Part shown: one piece after another, positions 1 through 7,454 of the stretch
Numbering within the stretch: the first letter of the stretch is position 1
How the letters are laid out: every line of letters starts with the position of its first letter
Assembly (NCBI GenBank): GCA_900318975.1
Contig: ONMY01000220.1
Location: 1-8,387 of the forward strand
Source: an uncultured Bacillota bacterium
GTDB taxonomy: Bacteria; Bacillota_I; Bacilli_A; Izemoplasmatales; UBA1188
Length of the DNA stretch: 8,387 nt
Direction: 5' to 3'
Translations under genes and position numbers: made by a program
Notes under the pieces: model-generated
Database searches by the model: none
Told to the model about the DNA's origin: nothing
What the model saw: the letters and a program-made list of their open reading frames with translations, nothing else

Positions 1-65
1 TTATATTTAGAGATATAGATGCACTTAAGTTTATATTAGATAATCCAAAATATTTCAATAAATAA
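1..65 (+). CDS. C-terminal tail of an unidentified protein (5' truncated)
   Basis: The frame beginning at base 3 is open from the window edge to a TAA at 63-65 and encodes about 20 residues ending in ILDNPKYFNK. The other two forward frames close within the first 20 bases, and this one ends 30 bp before the well-marked start of the next gene. That makes it the likely 3' end of a gene continuing to the left. Its product cannot be identified from so few residues. The short gap and the absence of a hairpin between it and the next gene suggest they may be co-transcribed. Confidence 0.45.
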   Translation, partial: IFRDIDALKFILDNPKYFNK

Positions 66-80
66 TATAAATTAATAAAT

Positions 81-86
81 AGGAGG
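81..86 (+). promoter_or_regulatory. Shine-Dalgarno AGGAGG that sets a TTG start
   Basis: A full-consensus AGGAGG lies 9 bases upstream of a TTG codon (96-98). No ATG or GTG sits at a comparable distance in the same frame, so this ribosome binding site is the reason for calling TTG as the initiation codon of the membrane protein. Confidence 0.8.
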
Positions 87-95
87 TTACTGTAT

Positions 96-653
96 TTGAA
101 AAAAGATACAATTAAGAACATTACTTTATCTTCACTAACAATTATTTTATCTTTCATTACTTTGATTTTTTCATTAAACACAATGTTTCTTCCCTTTAAC
201 CCATTTATTCTATTATTTATTCCAATATCTCTAATTTTATTATTAGTATTTAGTGGAAACAAAAAAATATCAAAGATTATATCATTAATACTAATAATAA
301 TTCCATCTTTAGTAATTGTAATATTATCCACTATTAATATTATTAGTGGTATTAAAAATGGTTCAATTGTTGATTATAGATTAAAAATATATATGAGTTT
401 AATAGTTATCTATTATCTTATACCAATACTCTTAACTACGGCATTATTAATTGAGACTAAACCATCTTTAATGAATATTAGTAGAATAGTTCTAATTATA
501 ATTTCTATTCTTATATATTCATTCATTTTCATGTATCTATTAAGCATAGGAACATATATATTTAAAACAATACTTTATACAATTATTCCATTATCTTTAT
601 TTATAATGTATCCTATTACACTTAATTCAATAAAAGAGACAAGCGAACAATAA
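96..653 (+). CDS. Small six-helix integral membrane protein of unknown function
   Basis: I do not recognise a family for this 185-residue protein. It is almost entirely hydrophobic and Ile/Leu-rich. About six membrane segments can be read, at residues 8-28, 34-53, 60-84, 99-119, 128-151 and 153-176, joined by short loops. The N-terminus has three lysines (MKKDTIK), basic residues cluster after helix 2 (NKKISK), and the tail is polar (KETSEQ). There is no obvious catalytic motif and no cysteine. The start is TTG, chosen because a perfect AGGAGG precedes it by 9 bases. Composition is extremely AT-rich, as expected for an Ile/Leu/Phe-rich protein. It may be co-transcribed with the truncated gene upstream, and a hairpin terminator overlaps its stop codon. 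It could be a DUF-type membrane protein or an accessory permease-like subunit. A role cannot be assigned. Confidence 0.85.
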   Translation: MKKDTIKNITLSSLTIILSFITLIFSLNTMFLPFNPFILLFIPISLILLLVFSGNKKISKIISLILIIIPSLVIVILSTINIISGIKNGSIVDYRLKIYMSLIVIYYLIPILLTTALLIETKPSLMNISRIVLIIISILIYSFIFMYLLSIGTYIFKTILYTIIPLSLFIMYPITLNSIKETSEQ

Positions 654-681
654 AAAATGAGAATTTGATTTCTCATTTTTT
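652..681 (+). terminator. Intrinsic terminator after the membrane protein gene
   Basis: A 12-bp perfect inverted repeat has arms at 652-663 (AAAAAATGAGAA) and 670-681 (TTCTCATTTTTT) with a 6-base loop. Its 3' arm ends in a run of six T. The left arm starts inside the TAA stop codon. The GC content of the stem is low, but the shape (A-tract, hairpin, T-tract) is typical of a Rho-independent terminator and could work in both directions. Confidence 0.75.
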
Positions 682-694
682 AATTGTTATAAGA

Positions 695-700
695 TATAAT
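695..700 (+). promoter_or_regulatory. Candidate -10 element (TATAAT) for the 110-residue orphan gene
   Basis: An exact TATAAT lies 65 bases upstream of the ATG at 766, just past the preceding terminator, so the orphan gene would have its own promoter. No convincing -35 hexamer sits 16-18 bases upstream and there is no extended TGn, so the call is weak. An alternative is TTGAGT (720-725) with TATTAT (741-746) at a 15-base spacer, which would give a leader of only about a dozen bases. Confidence 0.3.
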
Positions 701-765
701 ATTATTAGAATAAAAAATATTGAGTAAACTAATGAAGAATTATTATATGGGAATAGCTAGCTAAT

Positions 766-1098
766 ATGGTACAGTTAGATGGAAAAACAGTTGATCAGAT
801 AATTGAATATTTTAAAAAAGATACAACAGGCATAAGAGGGCTTGCGTTTGTGCCTGTATTTGATGATAGTCCTTTGAAAATAAAAGAAATATTACTAAGA
901 TTTAAAAATGCTGGATTTACTATGCCAAACAGAATTCCTGGTACATATTTTGAATGCATATTTATTGATTTAAATAAGAAAACGATGGAAGTAGGTATCT
1001 TTGAAAAGTATGGTATTAGGATATATTCAGTTGCATCTTGTAGTGTACTTGAGGGTGTCCTTGATTATTTCTATCCTATAAATAAAGAAGACGCATAA
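766..1098 (+). CDS. Orphan 110-residue cytosolic protein of unknown function
   Basis: I do not recognise this protein. It reads as a complete small alpha/beta domain: an N-terminal helix (residues 7-19), a strand with FVPVFDD (28-34), an amphipathic helix (about 36-49), strands around ECIFIDL and MEVGIFEKYGIRIYSVASC (about 63-93), and a final helix ending DYFYP. There is no signal peptide or membrane segment. The start is the first possible one, because an in-frame TAG at 754-756 blocks extension. Unlike its neighbours it has no good Shine-Dalgarno, only GGGAAT (749-754), and a 10-bp palindrome sits where the ribosome binding site should be. Its last residues (NKEDA) are encoded inside the terminator stem shared with the facing gene. 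Visibly less AT-rich and more varied in composition than the membrane protein before it. It could be a recently acquired accessory gene or a gene that has lost its native 5' end. Confidence 0.72.
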   Translation: MVQLDGKTVDQIIEYFKKDTTGIRGLAFVPVFDDSPLKIKEILLRFKNAGFTMPNRIPGTYFECIFIDLNKKTMEVGIFEKYGIRIYSVASCSVLEGVLDYFYPINKEDA

Positions 1099-1120
1099 GA
1101 AATGCGTCTTCTTTATTTAT
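1078..1120. terminator. Bidirectional terminator shared by two convergent genes
   Basis: A 19-bp perfect inverted repeat has arms at 1078-1096 and 1102-1120 around a 5-base loop. Its core is GAAGACGCAT/ATGCGTCTTC, and AT-rich ends supply a T-rich 3' flank in both directions. It lies between the convergent 110-residue gene (stop 1096-1098) and the 962-residue coiled-coil gene (stop 1113-1115). Both stop codons and the last codons of both genes fall inside the structure, so one hairpin should end transcription from both sides. Confidence 0.9.
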
Positions 1121-4001
1121 CACCTTTAAGAGTATAAATATCAATATTTTTATATTTATTATTTAACTCTTTTAATAGAGTTTTTAATCTTGATTCGTAA
1201 TTATCTTTAATTGCACCAAGTTCAAATGAATATGTTTTTCTTACTGATTTTAGAATTCTCTTAAGAGACATAATTGTCTCTTTTTCATTTGATTTTAAAT
1301 CATTTAATACATTTTTGTATTCATCTTTAAGTTTTAATGAATTCTTCATTATTAAATTTGACTCTTCGATAGTTCCATCATCAATTTTCCTTGTGCTATC
1401 ATTTCTATCACTAAGGAGTTTTTCTATATTAATAAAGAAATCATCAGTAGATTTATTTAGGTTATTCTCATAATCATTTTTAATTTTTTCGATAATATTA
1501 TCACTATTAGATGATAATATTTCTTCATAATAAGGACTAATTTTTTGGGTTTTTTCTATTTTTTCAAGTTCAGCTATATAATAGTTATATAGTTCCTTAT
1601 TGGTATCTATTTGTTCCTTATCGATTTCATTGAATTCTTTATAATAATAATCAAGATTAAACTGCTTATTATATTCATCTAAGAGTTTAATATATTCACT
1701 TGATTCTTTGTTTAATTTATCCTCAATCTTTTTCTTTTCAGATAGATATAAATTCTTATAATTATTTAATACTAAATCATAATCAATTTTTTGAACATCT
1801 AATGATGAAATAAGTCTATCAAAGCTTTCATGTGATTTTTGAATTGACTTTAATGATTCTTTTAATGATTCATTTCGAATTATTTGTGCATCATTAATAA
1901 ACTCAACAGTTACTTTATCTAGTGTTTCATTTTCGGATAAGTTTTCAAATACAACTGGATCATTTTGAAGCATCTCTTGAAGCTTTTTCATGATTAAATC
2001 ATATTTATTATTGATTTTTAGTATCTTATCATTATAAATTCTTTTATCTTCGTTTGGATTAAGAGATTTTATTTCTGATTGTATAGATTTAATCTCAGTT
2101 TCTCTTAAATAAGTTATTTCCTTGATATCATCCATATAAATCGATACTATCCTTGATATCTCCATATCTGAATGATTTTTAAAAGAAGATCTAATATCAT
2201 CTAAGATACTAATTCTAAGATTATATTCAGACTTAGATGCTTCAAGGAGACTATCTGATATAAGAAGTCTATGTTCTAAAAGAGAATAAGCATATTTATA
2301 ATTTGAAAGATTTAAAAGTTCATTTCTTACCTTCGATCTTTCCATGAGCTCTTTTTGAGTATTATATAATGTATCAAATGTTTTAAGCATAGAACTATAT
2401 TTAGATACTAAGGTATCGAGTTTCATCTTTACATCTAGTGTATCCATATTATAGTTTTCTTTATATAATTCATATGCGAGTTTGGTGATGAATTTCTTTG
2501 TAAAATATATTCGATTATATCTTAGATAATTCATCTTGTAGTTCATTAAGGCAACTAATAGTCTATCGTCTTTAATCATATTTGATATAATGTAGTCATT
2601 ATATCTTTCATTATATTTAATTGTTTCATATTCTATAGTGATATCTCTTTTTAATTCAAGAAGAACATCTTTAATCTCTTTATTAAGAGAAGATGTGATT
2701 AAGTTTTTATTAAAATTGAATAATACTTTTATCTTTTCTAAAGATGAAATCACCTTGATTTCATTTAGAGAATATTCAAAATATTTATCAATCTTATCAC
2801 GAATAGAATTATAATATGAATCTGAAATAGATAGTTCTACATTTTCAATTGTAAGAGCGTTTTCTAAGAATGCAGCATCCTTATCTTTGATTGTAAGGAA
2901 ATATTCAAGATATCTAGATGCATTTAATCGTTCACTGATTTCTATATATTCTTTTTCGAGTTCCTTTTCCTTTTCAAGGTATTCAGTATATACCTCATCA
3001 AACATATTCTTATAGATTTCTGTGACAGTATTTTCAAATTCATCAATATTGATAGATGATGATATTCTCATGATTAGTGATGATATTCTATCTCTTTTTT
3101 CTTTTGGTGTATTAATAATTAGTGTTTCTATTAATTCCTTTTTAGAAAGTTCAAAATTAAAAGAAGAAGAATATGTCTTTAAAAGATTTGATTCGATATG
3201 AAGAATTAAATTATCTGCTTTAGCTTTAAGTTCATTAAATAGAGTCTCTTTTTTAAGGACATAGTCATTTAATAAGACTTCTATGGATCTTGTAAGAGCG
3301 TTATCAATAGCCTCTTTTATGTCATTATTATCATCTGATAAGAAATCTTCAAAATGTGGAAGAAGAGATGTGATGCTATCACGTTTTTCTTGATATTTTA
3401 ATGAAATATCTTGGATTTCTTTATGATGAGAATCAAAAAGATCTAAATAGATTTTAGATAAATCTTTAATACGTCTTTCAATATCAAAGAAATATTCAGA
3501 ATAAATAGACTGGTATTTAATTAATATCTCATGATATTTAAATATCGAATTATAGATAATATTTGTGATATTTGTATAAAATGTAGATGATATATTTTCT
3601 CTTGATTCTATTAAACTATAGATAGATCTTATTAATTCTGATTTTTCATTGTTGTAAAGATCAAAATTTAATAATAAATCATCATTACTATCTATACTAA
3701 AGTTTAAGAATTCATTTTTAATTGAAAGAAGGGTATTAAAGTATTTATGTTTGATATTTGCCTTTTCAAATACTTTATTCCAATCCTCATTTTCAATTTT
3801 TTCATTATTAGATCGTATGGTGTCTTTGAGATCAGTTAAAGAATCCTTCACGAGAGTGTAGGATTTTTTAGTATCCTCTTTAATTGTCTCTTCTAGTGTA
3901 GTTACATCCTTTGAAAGCTTTAAAACATTTTCTTTTTCAAGGTCGCTCCTTTTTAAAAGAAGCTCAAGTACACTATCAATATTTTTATCTATATCAGCCA
4001 T
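1113..4001 (-). CDS. Giant cysteine-free coiled-coil protein (962 residues), second gene of pair
   Basis: The protein is long, predominantly helical and rich in Lys, Glu, Asp, Asn, Ser, Ile and Leu. Heptad-like stretches run nearly end to end, for example residues around EYLEKEKELEKEYIEISERL and the C-terminal third. It has no cysteine, one tryptophan (W74) and about five prolines, so long helical rods are likely. There is no signal peptide, membrane helix, LPxTG signal or Walker A motif, so it should be cytosolic and not an SMC/Rad50 ATPase. The start is fixed by ATG with AAGGA 3 bases upstream, since no other in-frame start lies nearby. Sixteen bases separate it from the preceding coiled-coil gene, so it is probably co-transcribed and may act with that protein. 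Its 3' end enters the shared terminator. A scaffold or cytoskeletal role, comparable in style to mycoplasma HMW2-type proteins, is inference only. I recognise no named family. Confidence 0.93.
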   Translation of the reverse strand: MADIDKNIDSVLELLLKRSDLEKENVLKLSKDVTTLEETIKEDTKKSYTLVKDSLTDLKDTIRSNNEKIENEDWNKVFEKANIKHKYFNTLLSIKNEFLNFSIDSNDDLLLNFDLYNNEKSELIRSIYSLIESRENISSTFYTNITNIIYNSIFKYHEILIKYQSIYSEYFFDIERRIKDLSKIYLDLFDSHHKEIQDISLKYQEKRDSITSLLPHFEDFLSDDNNDIKEAIDNALTRSIEVLLNDYVLKKETLFNELKAKADNLILHIESNLLKTYSSSFNFELSKKELIETLIINTPKEKRDRISSLIMRISSSINIDEFENTVTEIYKNMFDEVYTEYLEKEKELEKEYIEISERLNASRYLEYFLTIKDKDAAFLENALTIENVELSISDSYYNSIRDKIDKYFEYSLNEIKVISSLEKIKVLFNFNKNLITSSLNKEIKDVLLELKRDITIEYETIKYNERYNDYIISNMIKDDRLLVALMNYKMNYLRYNRIYFTKKFITKLAYELYKENYNMDTLDVKMKLDTLVSKYSSMLKTFDTLYNTQKELMERSKVRNELLNLSNYKYAYSLLEHRLLISDSLLEASKSEYNLRISILDDIRSSFKNHSDMEISRIVSIYMDDIKEITYLRETEIKSIQSEIKSLNPNEDKRIYNDKILKINNKYDLIMKKLQEMLQNDPVVFENLSENETLDKVTVEFINDAQIIRNESLKESLKSIQKSHESFDRLISSLDVQKIDYDLVLNNYKNLYLSEKKKIEDKLNKESSEYIKLLDEYNKQFNLDYYYKEFNEIDKEQIDTNKELYNYYIAELEKIEKTQKISPYYEEILSSNSDNIIEKIKNDYENNLNKSTDDFFINIEKLLSDRNDSTRKIDDGTIEESNLIMKNSLKLKDEYKNVLNDLKSNEKETIMSLKRILKSVRKTYSFELGAIKDNYESRLKTLLKELNNKYKNIDIYTLKGDK

Positions 4002-4004
4002 ATG

Positions 4005-4009
4005 TCCTT
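4005..4009 (-). promoter_or_regulatory. Closely spaced Shine-Dalgarno (AAGGA) of the 962-residue gene
   Basis: On the minus strand AAGGA ends only 3 bases before the ATG at 4001-3999, inside the 16-bp gap after the upstream coiled-coil stop codon. This is shorter than the 5-9 bases at neighbouring genes. Re-initiation by ribosomes finishing the upstream gene may therefore be important (inference). Confidence 0.6.
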
Positions 4010-4017
4010 AAAATCTA

Positions 4018-7000
4018 TTAAAAGTTGTTTAAATTCTTATCTAATTCCTTTGTGAATTCATCTAATGACTTTATTGCGCTTTCTGTGAGGTCTTTTGTGG
4101 TTTCACTTGTTTTAGTTATTATATTATCAGTTAGAGATTCGCTAGTATCAATGAATTTATGAATAGGTTTTTCAATGTTTTCAAATGAATTATAAGAATC
4201 ATCTTTAATCTTATTAAATAATTTTGTGAATTCAAGTGTTTTATCTAGAACTCTTTCTTCAGATTCATTAATGATATTAGATCTATATTCAACGTATGAT
4301 TCTTTAAATAGAGATGCATTTCTAATTAAATCACTAACATATTTTTCTCTATATGAAAGTTTTTCATATTTTAGACGCTCAAGTTCTTTTTCATTATTAT
4401 CTTTGATGTTTTCAATTTTTTGATAATATTCTATAGCTTTCTTTGATAATTCTTTTCTATAATTCTTATTATCTTCAATTATATTCTTTGAACTATTCTC
4501 AAAATCTTTATTCTTTTCTAAGATATCATCAGATAATATTTCAACCATTGAATTTGCTTTCTCTTTTTGTTCAGTGGATGTTTTCTTTATTGATTCAATA
4601 TCTTCATTTAGATTTTCTTTAATATTTTCATATGCTTCAAGAATCTTTCTTGAAATTGAGTCATTCATATCCTCATTATATCTTATGGCAGCATCTTTCA
4701 TTCCGGTGAGTTCATCAAATCTTTCTTGATATTCTCTTTTTATTGTATCCATTGTTTCAAGATATTGTTTTTTGAATGCTGCAATATCAATTTCATATCC
4801 TTCACGGATTTTATCTTGATCTTTTTCAACATCATAAATCTTTTCAAGTGTTGGAGTTTGAAGGATAGTATTATTTATCGCAATCTCTGCGATTTTTTCT
4901 TTATATTTTGAATCAATACTTTTTAGTATTTCATCTAATTCTTTATCTGTATATGGTCTTACTTCATTTAATAGTTTGTTAATACTATTAATTGATTCAG
5001 ATATTTCTTTGTCGATGATAGAAAGGCTATTTTTCTTATATTTTTCCAATTTATCAAAAGATGATTCAATTAATAAATTATTTAATTTATCGATAGAATC
5101 TAAGACGGATTTTTTATTATATTCGTATTTCTTAATATTCTTGTAGGCTAATGAATTAATCTTTGAATTTACTTCATTTTCAAAATCCCTAAAAGTATTT
5201 AGAATATTCTTAATAAATACATCAATATTATTGATATATGAATCAAGTGATTCAAATGCACTATCTACTAGAGCGTGAAGCTTATTTTGATATTCTTCAT
5301 ATAATGATTCTAAATCTTTATTTAAATCATTAAATAATTGAATCTCTTTTTCGTTTGTTTCAATTATTTCCTTTTTATTCTTTAAAGTTTCCTTTTTAAG
5401 CGCTTTTAGTTCATCTCCAGCTTTTCTCTTGTTCTCAATTAGTGCTGGATAATAAGCTTCCTTTAATTTCTTGGTTGTTTCAACTAATTTTCTCTTTCTT
5501 TCTTCGAAATTGTTTCTTTCGATCTCAAGAACGTTATTTAAATAGCGAATACGTGAATTTGTTTCGCTTTCAAGTGCTTCAAGACCTTTAGTAGATGATG
5601 AATGAGATGAATCATATTCTTTTTTCTTTCCTGAGAATTCAAGAAGAGTGAGTTCAATGATCCTTTCAAGCATAATCTGTGATTCTATATCTTTTATTTT
5701 TGGATCATCTGTGTTTACTTTATCGATTACTTTTGTAATATTTTCAAGTCTTGAATAAGCAATCATATATTCAAGACGAAGTAAATCGATTTCTTTTCTA
5801 AAATCTAAGAGATATATTTGATTATCTAGTTCATGTTTTAATATACTCTTATCGATTTCATAGTCGTGATTTATTAAATCGAGTTCAGCTTTCTTATCTA
5901 AGATTGTATGAGTTTGAGGCCAAGTGTCCTCAATCTCTTTAATAGAAGAATCATATTCGATTATTGAGATTTCTGTTTTATCGTTAATTGTTTGGAGTTC
6001 TCGTTTTAAATCTAATAATTTAATCTTTAATAATTCTTCACTTGTAAGAATCTCAAAGGCAAGTGAATCGAGTTCTTTATTGTCATCAACAAGTTTTATT
6101 AAATAATCACGGTAGATTCTATATGTTTCAGAGCGTTTCTTTATCTCTAGCGTATTAAATCTTTTCTTGATATAGCCAATGATATCTTTAGAATCCCTTG
6201 ATTCTATAGAAAAATATGAAATAGAGTTAATTTCATCTTTGATTAGGATTTTTATTGATTCTAAAATGCTTACTAGATTTCCTATATTATTTGTGATTTC
6301 ATCATTATATGACTTATATAATTCTTGATTTAGATTATTTAGAGCATTTTTGAATTTTATGATATTTTCTTTTTCCCTTTCGATTAAATCGATATCAAAA
6401 GAAGAAGTAATGATTAATCTTTCTTTTTTCTTATTTATTCCAGAAATTACTTCCTTCCTCGCAAAATCATTTAAATCTTTCTTTTCAGGATGATCTAAAG
6501 TGGATGAATCATAATATTTATTGATATTTTCGATATCAAAATCAATCGATTCTAATCGATCTTTGATATCTCTCTTAATCTCTTTATAATCATTAGATAA
6601 AGTGTCAATACGTGTGTCTAATTCCTCTAAAATTGATGTGAAAGTATGTTCAATTCTTTTGTATTTACTAAGTACACTAGATGTGCTTTTTATTTTTTCG
6701 ATTTCAGTATCTATAAATTCAAGATAAATAGTTAAATTATTAGTATTTAAATCTTCAGTATCTTTAGCGTTTAATGATAAAAAATCTTGGTTGAATTCAC
6801 TGAATTCTTCTAAAAATTTGATTGATTTATCTAATTCATTTATGTGTTTTTCTGCGTTAACGTAGAATTCATTATTTGAAAGAAGCTTTTCTTTTGCGGA
6901 TAGAATTATACCGATATGTTTCTCATATTCTTCATCGATTAGTCTATTCACTTCACGGATTCTGTGTTGTGCATCCTTTTTCTTTTCATAAAAGCTTATT

Positions 7001-7365
7001 AGTTCATCTCTTTTAATTTCATTGATAATGAATTTTTCTTGGTCGATGATATCGAGGATCTTTCCCTTATTTCCAATGTATTCATTCTCAATTTTCATAA
7101 GATTAATGCCATAGTTTTCATTAATCTCTTTGAATTCATCGAAATATTTATAGAGGATGTCTTCTTTAACCTTATCGTATAGAGATAGATTCTCTTCATA
7201 ATCCTTATAGAGTTCAGAAATTGATTTATCCTTTAACTCTCTATACAAAATAGCCTCTTTTTCAAGGCTTTCCTTAAGATTATTGAAATATTTTTGAATT
7301 TTCTCTTCATCGTAATTCAGAGATTCGAGAAAAGTTTTATAATTTAGACCTAAAAAATCCGCCAT
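4018..7365 (-). CDS. Giant cysteine-free coiled-coil protein (1115 residues), first gene of pair
   Basis: This is a huge, highly charged, helix-rich protein with extended coiled-coil-like stretches. One covers roughly residues 600-720 (runs of Lys/Glu with spaced Leu/Ile), another about 860-1050. I see no cysteine, one tryptophan (W482, in the short TWPQ break) and about seven prolines (P293, P483 and others), which probably mark hinges between rods. It has no signal peptide, membrane span or P-loop, so a cytosolic structural protein is most likely. The final 45 residues differ: Ser/Thr-rich, Arg-free and amphipathic. The start ATG has GAGGA 8 bases upstream and a good promoter immediately before it. 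The protein opens MAD like its downstream partner, but I see no clear sequence homology beyond that. Both are probably expressed together as a structural pair. I recognise no named family, and the cytoskeletal or scaffold idea is inference. Confidence 0.94.
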   Translation of the reverse strand: MADFLGLNYKTFLESLNYDEEKIQKYFNNLKESLEKEAILYRELKDKSISELYKDYEENLSLYDKVKEDILYKYFDEFKEINENYGINLMKIENEYIGNKGKILDIIDQEKFIINEIKRDELISFYEKKKDAQHRIREVNRLIDEEYEKHIGIILSAKEKLLSNNEFYVNAEKHINELDKSIKFLEEFSEFNQDFLSLNAKDTEDLNTNNLTIYLEFIDTEIEKIKSTSSVLSKYKRIEHTFTSILEELDTRIDTLSNDYKEIKRDIKDRLESIDFDIENINKYYDSSTLDHPEKKDLNDFARKEVISGINKKKERLIITSSFDIDLIEREKENIIKFKNALNNLNQELYKSYNDEITNNIGNLVSILESIKILIKDEINSISYFSIESRDSKDIIGYIKKRFNTLEIKKRSETYRIYRDYLIKLVDDNKELDSLAFEILTSEELLKIKLLDLKRELQTINDKTEISIIEYDSSIKEIEDTWPQTHTILDKKAELDLINHDYEIDKSILKHELDNQIYLLDFRKEIDLLRLEYMIAYSRLENITKVIDKVNTDDPKIKDIESQIMLERIIELTLLEFSGKKKEYDSSHSSSTKGLEALESETNSRIRYLNNVLEIERNNFEERKRKLVETTKKLKEAYYPALIENKRKAGDELKALKKETLKNKKEIIETNEKEIQLFNDLNKDLESLYEEYQNKLHALVDSAFESLDSYINNIDVFIKNILNTFRDFENEVNSKINSLAYKNIKKYEYNKKSVLDSIDKLNNLLIESSFDKLEKYKKNSLSIIDKEISESINSINKLLNEVRPYTDKELDEILKSIDSKYKEKIAEIAINNTILQTPTLEKIYDVEKDQDKIREGYEIDIAAFKKQYLETMDTIKREYQERFDELTGMKDAAIRYNEDMNDSISRKILEAYENIKENLNEDIESIKKTSTEQKEKANSMVEILSDDILEKNKDFENSSKNIIEDNKNYRKELSKKAIEYYQKIENIKDNNEKELERLKYEKLSYREKYVSDLIRNASLFKESYVEYRSNIINESEERVLDKTLEFTKLFNKIKDDSYNSFENIEKPIHKFIDTSESLTDNIITKTSETTKDLTESAIKSLDEFTKELDKNLNNF

Positions 7366-7383
7366 AAAATATTCCTCAAAGAT

Positions 7384-7411
7384 ATTATATCATAGTAAAA
7401 AATTATCACAA
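7384..7411 (-). promoter_or_regulatory. Promoter of the coiled-coil gene pair
   Basis: On the minus strand a perfect extended -10, TGATATAAT (hexamer at 7389-7384), follows TTGTGA (7411-7406, 4/6 match to TTGACA) with a 16-base spacer. Transcription would begin near 7377, right at the GAGGAA ribosome binding site. The leader would be only about 12 bases, with no room for 5' RNA control. Confidence 0.7.
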
Positions 7412-7437
7412 TGACAAATGGCAAAAATTTCTTTAAA

Positions 7438-7453
7438 ACAAACTAAAGTTTGT
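7438..7453. promoter_or_regulatory. Candidate operator palindrome in the redox operon promoter
   Basis: A 7-2-7 perfect palindrome (ACAAACT, AA, AGTTTGT) occupies the spacer directly upstream of the -10 of the NuoE-type gene. This is a usual position for a repressor site. The arms do not match the Rex consensus, which has the TTGT and ACAA halves in the opposite order. The regulator is unknown, and the site is proposed from symmetry and position only. Confidence 0.45.
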
Positions 7454-7454
7454 A

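Noticed and set aside
654..765. Small RNA or riboswitch in the gap before the orphan gene
   Set aside because: Apart from the terminator hairpin, a TATAAT and the TAGCTAGCTA palindrome, the 112 bases are plain AT-rich sequence with no conserved aptamer-like structure visible.
4226..6106. Short plus-strand open frames at 4226-4423, 4726-4911 and 5924-6106
   Set aside because: They lie wholly antisense within the 1115-residue gene, lack ribosome binding sites, and have the Ser/Phe/Ile-rich composition expected from the complement of Lys/Glu/Asp codons.
1113..7365. SMC/Rad50/MukB-type chromosome or repair ATPase for the coiled-coil proteins
   Set aside because: No Walker A (GxxGxGKS/T), signature motif or Walker B-like end domains can be read in either protein. 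The only Gly-Lys stretches do not fit a P-loop.
1113..7365. Surface adhesin, phage tape-measure protein or secreted toxin
   Set aside because: There is no signal peptide, lipobox, LPxTG, transmembrane stretch or repeat cassette, and no phage structural or secretion genes nearby.
7406..7417. Rex (NADH-sensing repressor) site suggested by TTGTGA/TTGTCA on the minus strand
   Set aside because: Only single half-sites are present, with no matching TCACAA or TAACAA half at the required spacing. TTGTGA is better explained as a -35 element.
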